Source: Pseudomonas marvdashtae (GTDB lineage: Bacteria; Pseudomonadota; Gammaproteobacteria; Pseudomonadales; Pseudomonadaceae). From it: a stretch of 64,000 nucleotides of DNA. Each line of letters starts with the position of its first letter. Position 1 is the first letter of the stretch. The DNA lies in assembly GCF_014268655.2 (NCBI RefSeq), contig NZ_JABWQX020000001.1:2200001-2264000 (forward strand). The letters run 5' to 3'. The notes beneath the pieces are model-generated. The model searched no databases, was not told where the DNA came from, and saw nothing but the letters and a program-made list of their open reading frames with translations. Shown one piece after another: positions 47,277-56,495 of this stretch. The position numbers and the translations under genes were made by a program.

Positions 47277-48599
47277 ATGAAAGTAGACACGTCACCCTCC
47301 AAGACCTCTTTGCGTCGCGCTGTCACGGGGCCGATGCTGTTTCTATTCATACTTGGCGATGTACTGGGCGCTGGCGTTTACGCGCTTGCGGGTACCATCG
47401 CCGGAGAGGTCGGCGGCGCGATCTGGGTGCCGTTGTTGATCGCGTTGTTCTTCGCAATGCTGACGGCAGGTTCGTATGCCGAACTGGTCTCGAAATATCC
47501 TCACGCGGGCGCAGCGTCCGTGTTTGCCGAAAAGGCTTTCAAGTCACCGCTGATATCTTTCCTGGTGGGTTTTTGCATGCTCGCCGCGGCGGTCACAAGT
47601 GCTGCTGGCCTCTCACTGGCCTTCGCAGGGGATTACCTTGCAGCGTTCATTGAAGTATCGCCCCACGTTGCGGCTCTGGTCTTCTTGTTGGCGATTGCGC
47701 TTTTGAATGCGCGAGGAATCAAGGAATCCCTGGGGGCGAATCTGGTGATGACCGTGATCGAGCTGTCCGGGTTGATATTGGTCATCGTCGCTGCGGGTTA
47801 TTTTTTCAGCTCTGGCGAAGCCGAACTGGGGAGGTCGCTGGAATTCAAGCCTGGGGTCAGTCCAATGCTCGCCGTGTTGGGAGCTGCGTTGCTCGCATTC
47901 TATTCGTTCGTGGGTTTTGAGACTTCCGCCAATCTCGCGGAAGAGATCAAGGATGTTCGCAAGGTATACCCACGGGCCTTGTTTGCCGCGCTGATGACAG
48001 CGGGCGTCGTTTACATGGCCGTTGGGATCGCCGCTTCTTCAGTATTGGCGACGGAGAAACTGCTCGCCACCTCAGCCCCGTTACTCGAGGTGGTTCGGGC
48101 CTCCGGGCTTGACATCTCGCCTCGTCTATTCGCGTTTATCGCCCTCATCGCGGTTGCCAATGGGGCGCTGCTCACCATGATCATGGCCAGTCGACTCACT
48201 TATGGAATGGCCAATCTAGGGCTATTGCCAGATGTCTTGGGAAGGGTGCTGCCACATAGGCGCACTCCATGGGCGGCCATTATCGCAACGACGCTCGTAG
48301 CTATCGCACTGACGCTGACGGGGACTCTGGCGACGTTGGCGCAAACCGTGGTCCTGCTTTTGTTGTTCGTTTTCCTCAGCACCAACATGGCCGTGTTGGT
48401 GTTACGCAAGGACAAGGTTGGGCAGGAGCATTTTCGAATTCCCACCTGGGTACCCTTGCTGGCTATCGTGTCTTGTCTCGTATTGCTGAGTCAGCAAGAC
48501 TTGGGCACTTGGCTACGAGGCGCGGCACTTATCCTGGTGGGGATGCTGCTGTATGTCTTTGCTCGAATGACCGCGCCTGTTGCCGTAAAACCGAACTAG
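47277..48599 (+). CDS. APC-family amino-acid permease
   Basis: This is a 440-residue membrane protein with about twelve helices. The first helix carries the APC-type G-D-x-x-G-A-G-V-Y substrate-site motif near 27-35. The ribosome site is weak. Its TAG overlaps the TAG of the convergent FUSC gene in CTAG. The neighbouring chemoreceptor and permease suggest a shared nutrient response, but the substrate is unknown. Confidence 0.87.
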   Translation: MKVDTSPSKTSLRRAVTGPMLFLFILGDVLGAGVYALAGTIAGEVGGAIWVPLLIALFFAMLTAGSYAELVSKYPHAGAASVFAEKAFKSPLISFLVGFCMLAAAVTSAAGLSLAFAGDYLAAFIEVSPHVAALVFLLAIALLNARGIKESLGANLVMTVIELSGLILVIVAAGYFFSSGEAELGRSLEFKPGVSPMLAVLGAALLAFYSFVGFETSANLAEEIKDVRKVYPRALFAALMTAGVVYMAVGIAASSVLATEKLLATSAPLLEVVRASGLDISPRLFAFIALIAVANGALLTMIMASRLTYGMANLGLLPDVLGRVLPHRRTPWAAIIATTLVAIALTLTGTLATLAQTVVLLLLFVFLSTNMAVLVLRKDKVGQEHFRIPTWVPLLAIVSCLVLLSQQDLGTWLRGAALILVGMLLYVFARMTAPVAVKPN

Positions 48600-49636
48600 C
48601 CGGGAAGGCGTTGCAGAGCGCGCGTGCTTGGCCACAGCAGCGCGGCCAGGCCGATGGCATAGACCACCGCAAACAGCACGTAGGCGATACGGGTGGAAAA
48701 CAGCTGGGGCGTTTCTGTCGGCAATGGCGATACACCGAGCCCGAACAGGATAAGGAAGGTGATTAGCCCACCGCCGAATATCTTGCCAGTGGCGTTGCCG
48801 ATGGCGGCTTTGCCGGCAAACAGCAGGCTTACCAGCAACAGGACCAGCGCCACCAGCCACAGGGTCGGGCGAAGTTCAAACAGCGTGAAGGCCACGGACG
48901 CCGCCACCCCGCCTAGCAGGTTGACCAACACCAAGCCGAGGGCGGTGCGGCTGCTCATGCCCAGGGAGAACTGGCTAAGCAGCGAGGCCACCGTAATGGG
49001 CACGACTATCGCCGTGGCCAGCCGTGGGTCGCTCAGGCACAGCGCAACCATCGCCAGCAGGATCGCCGCGCTGGCCAAGGCCTGGCGAATCACCAGCGTC
49101 AGCTCGTGCGGCTGGGCGAGTGCCTGGTCGGCATATTCACCTGCAGGGTCAGGTAGCAGCGCATGGGTGCCCCAGGTCAGCAGCAAACCCAGGCCGACCG
49201 CCTTCACCAGCACTAGTACGATAGATTCGCCCAGGTCGGGCTGCACGATATCGAGCATCGGCACCACAATCGCAATGACCAGCATCAGCGCCGGTCCCGC
49301 GCCGCCCAGTTGTTGGCCTTGGGCGATAAAACAGGCGAAATAAAACAGCCACAACAGCGGCAGCAGCACCCAAGGCCGCTCACCGAGCAAGCCGGTGACA
49401 AATACCAGCAGGGCGCCGGTCAGCATACTTACCAGCAACGTCGTCAACCCTTGGGACAGCGCTGGCGCGCGGCGGCTGGCCAAGAGGAACTGGATGGCGA
49501 ACAAGGGCGCGAGAAACGGCAAGATATCGCCCAGGACCAGACCCGTGCACAAGCCCACGGTCACTGCCAGGGCGACGCGCAGTCCCTGGCGTTTGATCCG
49601 CAGCCGCTCCTGGGCAGCTTGCCCTTCAGTTGACAT
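48596..49636 (-). CDS. FUSC-family inner-membrane protein (DUF2955-like)
   Basis: This is a 346-residue protein with two blocks of hydrophobic helices (about 20-165 and 185-340), the pattern of FUSC/aromatic-acid exporter proteins related to AaeB. It overlaps the upstream HlyD-type gene by 11 bases, so the two are translated together and likely form an efflux pump for aromatic or other small acids. No outer-membrane channel gene is present. Confidence 0.82.
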   Translation of the reverse strand: MSTEGQAAQERLRIKRQGLRVALAVTVGLCTGLVLGDILPFLAPLFAIQFLLASRRAPALSQGLTTLLVSMLTGALLVFVTGLLGERPWVLLPLLWLFYFACFIAQGQQLGGAGPALMLVIAIVVPMLDIVQPDLGESIVLVLVKAVGLGLLLTWGTHALLPDPAGEYADQALAQPHELTLVIRQALASAAILLAMVALCLSDPRLATAIVVPITVASLLSQFSLGMSSRTALGLVLVNLLGGVAASVAFTLFELRPTLWLVALVLLLVSLLFAGKAAIGNATGKIFGGGLITFLILFGLGVSPLPTETPQLFSTRIAYVLFAVVYAIGLAALLWPSTRALQRLPG

Positions 49637-50747
49637 AGTTCAGCCAGGCGCCCAAGCGTGTCATGAATGCCCCCAGCGCGTTAGTCATGGGATTGTCGTC
49701 GGTATAGATCACCACGCTCACCTGTGAGCCGTAACGCGGGCCAACCGGGTGTGGTTCCTCCACGATCAGGCGTACCGGAAAGCGCTGAGGGTCACGCACC
49801 CAACCACTCTGGTTGCGCACCGAGGGCAGGGCCGAGTTGCTGCTGCCCTGTTGCGCGACACCCCAGCCGACGCTTTCAACCCGGCCTTTGAACACGCGGC
49901 CCGGCAATACATCGAAGACCAGCTCCGCCGGGTCGTCGGCCTGCACATGCTCCAGGCTGTTTTCCTTGAAGGCGGCAGACACCCATACGGTGCCTCTGTC
50001 GATGAAGGTCAGTGCCGGTTGGCCGGCGCTGACGACCTGGCCCACGGCGAGCTGGAGATGGGTGATCACGCCATCGGCGGGTGCGATGACTTCGGTACGC
50101 ACCAAGTCGAGTCGGGCTTTTTCCAGCGAGGCCAGGGCTTGCTTGAATTGCGGGTTGTCGTTGCCTTTGGGCCCGAGTTGCTGGCGCGCCCGTTCCAGGT
50201 CGGCCTGGGCTTTGCTCACGGCCGCCTCGGCGGAGCCCAACGAGGCTTTCGCTTCATCCTGGCGGGCGGCGGCGAACACGCCACGCTCGACCAGTTGATT
50301 CACCCGTCGGGCTTGCTCGCGTATGTTGTCGCGCTGCGCTCGCGCCGACACCAGCTGCGCCTGGGCGGCATCCACCGAGGCGGTGCTCGCACCCACTGCC
50401 TGGCCGGTTTCCTCCAGCCGCGCTTCAGCCTCGCTGACGACAAGTCTGTAGGGTTGCGGGTCGATACGAAACAGCACCTGGCCGGCCTTCACCCGGGCAT
50501 TGTCCAGCACCGCTATTTCCGTCACACGGCCACCCACTTCTGCAGCCATTTCCACCACATAGGCTTGCACCACGGCTTGCGACGTCGAGGGCGTGCGGCG
50601 CTCCATGAAAATGGAGAGGATGAACAGCACGGCGATCAACACCGCAACGCCCAGCGCAATGCGCCGTAGCGGATTGGCGGGTACAGGCTTTTCAGGAAGC
50701 GGTTCAGTGTGTAACTCAGGCTCGACGGAACGGGGCGAATCGGGCAT
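49626..50747 (-). CDS. HlyD-family membrane fusion protein (EmrA/AaeA-like)
   Basis: This is a 373-residue periplasmic adaptor. One N-terminal membrane helix lies near 29-48, followed by a biotinyl-lipoyl half (AEVGGRVTEI), a long coiled coil (about 95-220), the second lipoyl half (APADGVITHL) and a beta-barrel domain. It links an inner-membrane pump to an outer-membrane channel. It is the middle gene of a three-gene set with the FUSC protein and a small membrane protein. Confidence 0.87.
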   Translation of the reverse strand: MPDSPRSVEPELHTEPLPEKPVPANPLRRIALGVAVLIAVLFILSIFMERRTPSTSQAVVQAYVVEMAAEVGGRVTEIAVLDNARVKAGQVLFRIDPQPYRLVVSEAEARLEETGQAVGASTASVDAAQAQLVSARAQRDNIREQARRVNQLVERGVFAAARQDEAKASLGSAEAAVSKAQADLERARQQLGPKGNDNPQFKQALASLEKARLDLVRTEVIAPADGVITHLQLAVGQVVSAGQPALTFIDRGTVWVSAAFKENSLEHVQADDPAELVFDVLPGRVFKGRVESVGWGVAQQGSSNSALPSVRNQSGWVRDPQRFPVRLIVEEPHPVGPRYGSQVSVVIYTDDNPMTNALGAFMTRLGAWLNYVN

Positions 50748-50817
50748 ATCGGCACCTGCAAGTCATGGCCATTGAAGAAAACTGATAGAGCGCCGGGGCG
50801 GCGATCCGGACGTTGTC

Positions 50818-51342
50818 TCAGATCGCGTCGGCGGTGGTGACCCGTGCGGAGCGGATAAACAGGGCGCGCAGTTTCTCCCAGAAATTGCCGCCCAGGACGA
50901 AGAAGCTGCCGACCAACAGTGCATCGGCAAGCAATTGCAACGCCCAGCTATTAGGACGTAGACCGGGTGCGAGGGCATCGACATAAGGTTCAAGAAACGA
51001 GCACACCAACGGCAGGCAGAACATCACCAGGCCAATACGGTGGCGGGTGGCGCTTACCTCCTGCTCAGCGCTGGGCACAAGGCCCGACACATAGCCGAAC
51101 ACCTTCTGCTTGAGCTCCTGAAAACCTGCCTTGCCCATCACTGCGATGACCAGCAGCAACAGCACCTTGTTGATGATGAACAGCGCGCCGGTGATCGCCG
51201 CGATGGTGGAGCGGGGTACATCCGCAGCCGCTGCCAGCGGTACCAACAACCATAACGCGAGCATCAGGCAAAGAATGGCGATGCCTGTCTTGAAGCGCCA
51301 TTTCGCAGAACTTGACGTTGCCGGGGGCTGTACCGTGGCCAT
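50818..51342 (-). CDS. Small membrane protein of the efflux set
   Basis: This is a 174-residue protein with four hydrophobic segments (about 20-40, 46-66, 100-120 and 135-155). AAGG lies before the start. It is 70 bases upstream of the HlyD-type gene on the same strand. The family is only vaguely known (small proteins beside transporters), and no mechanism can be given. Confidence 0.65.
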   Translation of the reverse strand: MATVQPPATSSSAKWRFKTGIAILCLMLALWLLVPLAAAADVPRSTIAAITGALFIINKVLLLLVIAVMGKAGFQELKQKVFGYVSGLVPSAEQEVSATRHRIGLVMFCLPLVCSFLEPYVDALAPGLRPNSWALQLLADALLVGSFFVLGGNFWEKLRALFIRSARVTTADAI

Positions 51343-51563
51343 GCTGCGTTACCTTCTTGGAGTTTTTATTGGTTATGGTCTGGAGCGAAACAAAGCTTAG
51401 CAGCTGGACGGCCAATGCGTTGACTGGCGGCACCCCGCAGGATGCGAGTCTGTAAGGCGCCGCTGAGAGCAATCAGCCCGTTCGCCCATTACTTCGTCCA
51501 GGCCCCGAGCGAAGCGGGCACCTTGGGACTATGCTCACGGCCACTGCAGCACGTGAGAATGGC

Positions 51564-52640
51564 ATGAACACTAAATCGATCAACGTCTTGTGGGGCATCG
51601 CCGGCTGCTTGACCGGACTGGCGATGATCGCCGCCGGTCCGGCCCGAGCTGCCGACGGCCCTACCGCCAGTCATAGCATCGCCTTCAGCAATTCCTACGC
51701 GGGCAGCGACTTTCGCAAAGTGATGGTGCGCAACTGGCAGGAGATTGCGGCCCAGGCGCAAAAGGATGGCTTGATCCGCGAGGCTCCGGTGGTCAGCGCC
51801 AATAATTCAGCGTCGGAACAAGCGGCGCATATCCAGGACATGATCGTCAACGGCGTCAACGCCATCGTCATCCTGGCCGCGTCCGACACGGCCCTCAACG
51901 GGGTGATCCGCGACGCTTGCAACGCCGGCATCGTAGTGGTTGTCATGGCCAGCCTGGTCACCGAACCCTGCGTCTATACCGTGGACTACAACTGGTCCGC
52001 CATGGGCCGCGTGGAAATCGACTACATCGCCGAGCGCCTCAAGGGGAACGGAACGCTGCTGGAGATCCGCGGCATTGCCGGCGATGCCACCGATAAAAAC
52101 ATCAGCGACGGCATTCGCAAGGCCGCCAGCGACTATCCGGGCCTGAAATTCGCCAAGACCGTCTATGGGAACTGGACGTCTTCCGTGGCACGCAAGGAAG
52201 TGGCGCTGGCGCTGCCGTCGCTGCCCAATATTGATGCCGTCGCAACTCAAGGGGGCGATGGTTATGGCGCGGCCATGGCGTTCAAGGCGGCGGGACGCCC
52301 TTTGCCGATCATCGTGATGGGCAACCGTCAGGACGAGCTCGCCCTGTGGAAACAAGAGCGCGACGCCAATGGCTACGAGACCGTCTCTGTTTCCGCCTCC
52401 CCAAGCGTCTCCCAAGTGGGGTTCTGGGTGGCCCAGCAGATTCTGGCGGGCAAGCAAGTACCGAAGTTCGTCGAAGTGCCGTTGGTGCGTATCGATGCGA
52501 AAGACCTGGACGCCTGGCTCGTCACCATGCCGGTGGGCGGCGCCGCCAATCCTTCCTATGACCAGGCTTCCGTCGTGGCGATGATCGAGGCGGCCAACAA
52601 CAATACGCCGGCGTCTTTGCCCGAGGTGACGAAGCAGTAG
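51564..52640 (+). CDS. Periplasmic binding protein (sugar/TorT-like, class I)
   Basis: This is a 358-residue protein with a signal peptide ending near ARAAD. The type I periplasmic-binding fold shows hinge-type strands such as NAIVILAAS and the C-terminal RIDAKDLDAW. I chose the ATG at 51564 so the signal peptide is at the start. No ABC permease or ATPase is nearby; instead the next gene, 23 bases on, is a hybrid kinase. The pair therefore looks like TorT/TorS, in which the binding protein presents a ligand to the sensor kinase rather than to a transporter. Confidence 0.83.
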   Translation: MNTKSINVLWGIAGCLTGLAMIAAGPARAADGPTASHSIAFSNSYAGSDFRKVMVRNWQEIAAQAQKDGLIREAPVVSANNSASEQAAHIQDMIVNGVNAIVILAASDTALNGVIRDACNAGIVVVVMASLVTEPCVYTVDYNWSAMGRVEIDYIAERLKGNGTLLEIRGIAGDATDKNISDGIRKAASDYPGLKFAKTVYGNWTSSVARKEVALALPSLPNIDAVATQGGDGYGAAMAFKAAGRPLPIIVMGNRQDELALWKQERDANGYETVSVSASPSVSQVGFWVAQQILAGKQVPKFVEVPLVRIDAKDLDAWLVTMPVGGAANPSYDQASVVAMIEAANNNTPASLPEVTKQ

Positions 52641-52663
52641 TGGCGGGCAGGGTACGAGGCGCC

Positions 52664-55600
52664 ATGTTGACATTCAAACCCACCACGGACAGGCCCATCG
52701 CCGTCAGGATCGGCCTGGCGGTCGCCGCGCTGGTGTTCCTGATGCTGACGGTGTCGCTGGTGAACCTCTACGGCTTGCGCGGCATGGTCCGTGCGGTGGA
52801 TTCCGCCAGCCATTCCGCGGAAATCCTGGCCTCGGTAAACGGGGCCACCGGACGGGTAGAAAACTTCATTGCCACCCGCGACCAGGAAAGCCTGTCCCAG
52901 GCCGAAGGCATGGTGGCGACAGCTATCGCCGGCCTCACCGCCATTCCGGTGGCCGAGGCGCAATCGCTCAAGGGCAGTCTGGAAAGGCTCGCCGCGGCGA
53001 TCGCCACCTTGGGCGCGGCGAGCCTGACCATGGATGGCGAAACGGAGAACATGACGGCTCACTACGGCCGGATGCGAGAGGCGACGATCCTCGTTGAACA
53101 GGGCATTGCCGATGGGCTGAAGGGGCTCGATTCCCGCGCCGATGATCACGAAGCGCGGGTGAGCAACATCGAAAGCGCCCATCGCATCCTGGATATCCTG
53201 CGTAACGGCGAACGTATCATCACCGCCAATGTGGCCAAGATGCTGGTGAGCGGTGATGAGGCATCGGCGACTGCGGCGCGCAACGCCTGCGCGGCACTCC
53301 AGCCCGTGGTCGAACAATTGCGCGAGGTGATGGGGGCACCACAGGAGAGAGAGGCCCTGGAGCAGTTGGCGACGGCGCTCGCTGCTGCCAGCTTGTCGGT
53401 CGAGCACCTTGGCGAGGCGCCCAAGCTTCGGGGAGGCGAGGCTCTACGGCATCTCGCTGCCGTCGGGGATATGGCCGAGCGCCTCGAGATAATGTTGGGT
53501 GACACGGATGGGCAGGTTGCCCATGACGCCAGCGACATTCAGGCAGCCACCGGTTTGCTGCAAAATGCAGCCGCGTTGTCCAAGCGTTTCGCCGAGCGTG
53601 TGGCCACCCTGGAAGCGCAGACCTTGTCGTTTCGCCTGTCTCCTTCGGCCGAGATCGCCAATTCGGTCGGTGCCATCCTGGACGAACTTTCCCGTCTATC
53701 CCGCGTTCTTCCATCGTCAGCAGGGCTGCAAAGCAGGGCTACATCCCTGACGGTCACCGATCAGATTGCCGGGTACCGGGCGGCATTCGCCAGGTTCCAT
53801 CAAGCGAGCAACGCCTTGAGCGGCGCGCGTGACCAGGTTCGCAACGAGGCTCGAAGCGCCGGCCTGTTGGTGGCGCGCTTCGCGGGTGAAGCGCGCTCCG
53901 ACGCCTTGGTCCACAATGATCGCGGCATGCTCGCGACGATAGTTGCCGGTACCGTCGCCATCCTCCTGGCGGGCGCCATCGCCTGGAGCACGTCGCGATT
54001 CGTCGCGCAGCCGATCGTGGCCCTGGCCTCGGTCATGCGCCGGCTTGCGGCTGGCGACCTGAACGCCGAGATCGCCAGGGCCGGACGCGGCGACGAAATT
54101 GGAATCATGACCCGCGCCGTACGGGTGTTCCAGGAAAATGCCCTGCGCATCCGGGTGCTGGAGGCTGAGGCCGAGGCCGAACGACAGCAAGTCCAGGCCT
54201 CCTTGGAGAGAATGGTCGCCGAACGGACCGACACGCTGCACCACCAGACCGAAGTGCTGGAGGCGCAAGCCATCGAACTCATACAGGCGCGCAACCAGGC
54301 CGAGACGGCTAACCAGGCAAAAAGCGATTTCGTTGCCACGGTCAGCCATGAACTGCGCACCCCCTTGACCCTCATTCTCGCCCCCCTGGAGCAGCTCTCG
54401 GCGGCGGCCATCCCGCCGGCGGACTGGCATGTGCAAGTCGAACGCGCCCAACGCAATGCGCTGCGCTTGATGAACCGGGTGAACGACATCCTCGATTTTT
54501 CCAAGGCCGAAGCGGGCAAGTTTGAGTTGTGTCCGGCGCCCATCGACTTGAACAAGATGGTGGGTGTGCTGGCCGAGGATGCCGCCATGGTGGCCGAGGG
54601 TAAAGGCTGCTCCTTGACCTGCAACATCGATCCTGCGCTGGGCACGGTGTTCCTGGACCCCCGGCACTTCGAGAAGATTCTTCTTAACCTTGTGAGCAAT
54701 GCCATCAAGTTCACGCCCGCCGGCGGCACCGTGCACCTGGCAGTGACGCCCCTTGATGGCGAGCGATTTGAACTCGCGGTGCAAGACTCGGGCATTGGTA
54801 TTGCGCCGGACAAACTGCCGTTGTTGTTCCAGCTTTTTTCCCAGATCGACAACTCCGCTACGCGTCACTACAGCGGCACAGGCATTGGTCTCGCCCTGGT
54901 CAAGGACCTGGTCGAACTGATGGGGGGCGAAGTTGGCGTCAACAGCGAGCCCGGACGGGGTTCGTGCTTCTTTGTCCGGCTTCCGCTGGGGGCTGAGCAA
55001 AACATCTTGCCGGCCGAAGCCAGTACGATGCATGAGCGATCGTCATTGAGCACAGCGAGTACAGCCGAGCAGCGCCACCTGCGTTTCGATGACGGGCGTC
55101 ATGGCAGTGGCGATGACCGAGCTTCAATGGAAGTCCCGGATGGGCAACACCCGGAACGCGCTTCGCATTCCAGAGTGTTGGTGGTAGACGACAGCCCGGA
55201 AATGCTCAGCTACCTGGGCGAACTTTTGCAGAGCGACTACATCGTCGCCACCGCAACGGATGGAGAGCAGGCGTGGGCACTCCTGCAGCGTCGCCCCATT
55301 GATGTCGTCCTCTCGGATGTGATGATGCCGAAGCTCGACGGCTTCGGCCTGACCGCCAGGATCAAAGCCAGCGCCGGTTTCGCCCATTTGCCGGTAATCC
55401 TGTTGACCGCTCGCGGCGGCGCCGAGGCCTGCGTCTCCGGGCTGGAGAGTGGCGCCGATGACTACATCGCCAAGCCGTTCTCGCCACTGGAGCTCAAGGC
55501 GCGCATACGCGCGGCGCTACGCATGAGCCAGGTGCAAGCCGAACTGCAGGCAAAATCCCGCCAGGCGGGCATGGCCGAAATCGCCACCACTGTGCTGCAC

Positions 55601-56380
55601 AACGTCGGCAACGTTCTGAACAGCGTGAACGTCTCGGCAGAACTGGTCAGCAGCCTGATGCGCACCTCCAAAGCCCAGGGGCTGGGCAAGGTGGCCCAAC
55701 TGATGAACGAACATATTCATGACCTGAGCGACTTTCTCACCAAAGACCACAAAGGAAAGATGCTGCCTGACTACCTGCGCAAGCTGGCGGAGGTGGTGAC
55801 GGCAGAGCAACAGGGCATCATCGAAGAGCTTGGACAGCTCACCAAGGGCATTGACCACATCAAAACCATTGTCGCTGCCCAACAGTCCTATGCCGTTGCT
55901 GTCAGTGTGGTCGAGACCGTGCCGGTCGCAGAGTTGATCGATGATGCCTTGCGCATGAGTGCCGGATCACTGGAGCGCCAGGGGGTGGCGGTGGTCAAGG
56001 AAGTTGCCGACTTGCCCCTGTTGTCGCTGGACCGGCACCGGATGTTGTTGATTCTGGTGAACCTGATCCGTAATGCCAAACAGGCCTTGGGCGGTGTGAT
56101 CGATCGCAGCCCGTGCATCACGTTCAGCGCCGCTCTCACTGACGGGCCAGTGTTGCGTATCACGGTGGCTGACAACGGCAATGGGATCGCGCCTGAGCAC
56201 CTGACGCGGATCTTTTCCCATGGTTTCACTACGCGCAAAGACGGTCACGGTTTCGGCCTGCACAGCTGCGCGCTGGCCGCGCAGGAAATGGGTGGCAGCT
56301 TGAGCGTGCACAGCGACGGGACTGGACAGGGCGCGACCTTTACCCTCGATGTTCCTCTTGATGCGCCGCTGGGTAAGTGA
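52664..56380 (+). CDS. Giant hybrid sensor kinase with two kinase cores (TorS-like)
   Basis: This is a 1238-residue protein. TM1 lies near 13-37, then a long helical periplasmic domain (about 40-420), TM2 near 425-448 and a HAMP domain to about 500. A coiled coil leads to the first HisKA with H562 in SHELRTP, followed by its ATPase domain. A receiver domain has phospho-acceptor D885. A second kinase module follows, with H979 in the LHNVGN motif and its own ATPase domain containing DNGNGI and GHGFGLH. There is no HPt domain. GAGG lies just before the ATG at 52664; a GTG overlapping the upstream stop is the alternative. It probably senses the adjacent binding protein. Confidence 0.88.
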   Translation: MLTFKPTTDRPIAVRIGLAVAALVFLMLTVSLVNLYGLRGMVRAVDSASHSAEILASVNGATGRVENFIATRDQESLSQAEGMVATAIAGLTAIPVAEAQSLKGSLERLAAAIATLGAASLTMDGETENMTAHYGRMREATILVEQGIADGLKGLDSRADDHEARVSNIESAHRILDILRNGERIITANVAKMLVSGDEASATAARNACAALQPVVEQLREVMGAPQEREALEQLATALAAASLSVEHLGEAPKLRGGEALRHLAAVGDMAERLEIMLGDTDGQVAHDASDIQAATGLLQNAAALSKRFAERVATLEAQTLSFRLSPSAEIANSVGAILDELSRLSRVLPSSAGLQSRATSLTVTDQIAGYRAAFARFHQASNALSGARDQVRNEARSAGLLVARFAGEARSDALVHNDRGMLATIVAGTVAILLAGAIAWSTSRFVAQPIVALASVMRRLAAGDLNAEIARAGRGDEIGIMTRAVRVFQENALRIRVLEAEAEAERQQVQASLERMVAERTDTLHHQTEVLEAQAIELIQARNQAETANQAKSDFVATVSHELRTPLTLILAPLEQLSAAAIPPADWHVQVERAQRNALRLMNRVNDILDFSKAEAGKFELCPAPIDLNKMVGVLAEDAAMVAEGKGCSLTCNIDPALGTVFLDPRHFEKILLNLVSNAIKFTPAGGTVHLAVTPLDGERFELAVQDSGIGIAPDKLPLLFQLFSQIDNSATRHYSGTGIGLALVKDLVELMGGEVGVNSEPGRGSCFFVRLPLGAEQNILPAEASTMHERSSLSTASTAEQRHLRFDDGRHGSGDDRASMEVPDGQHPERASHSRVLVVDDSPEMLSYLGELLQSDYIVATATDGEQAWALLQRRPIDVVLSDVMMPKLDGFGLTARIKASAGFAHLPVILLTARGGAEACVSGLESGADDYIAKPFSPLELKARIRAALRMSQVQAELQAKSRQAGMAEIATTVLHNVGNVLNSVNVSAELVSSLMRTSKAQGLGKVAQLMNEHIHDLSDFLTKDHKGKMLPDYLRKLAEVVTAEQQGIIEELGQLTKGIDHIKTIVAAQQSYAVAVSVVETVPVAELIDDALRMSAGSLERQGVAVVKEVADLPLLSLDRHRMLLILVNLIRNAKQALGGVIDRSPCITFSAALTDGPVLRITVADNGNGIAPEHLTRIFSHGFTTRKDGHGFGLHSCALAAQEMGGSLSVHSDGTGQGATFTLDVPLDAPLGK

Positions 56381-56495
56381 TGAGCACCGAAGCGGCAGAT
56401 TTTCCACTGGGTTGACCAGGCCTGGCTCATCAAATAGACAGCGCAGGCGGCAACGCGAGGAATGTTGCGCCGCCGCCCACGGTCGTCGATTGATG

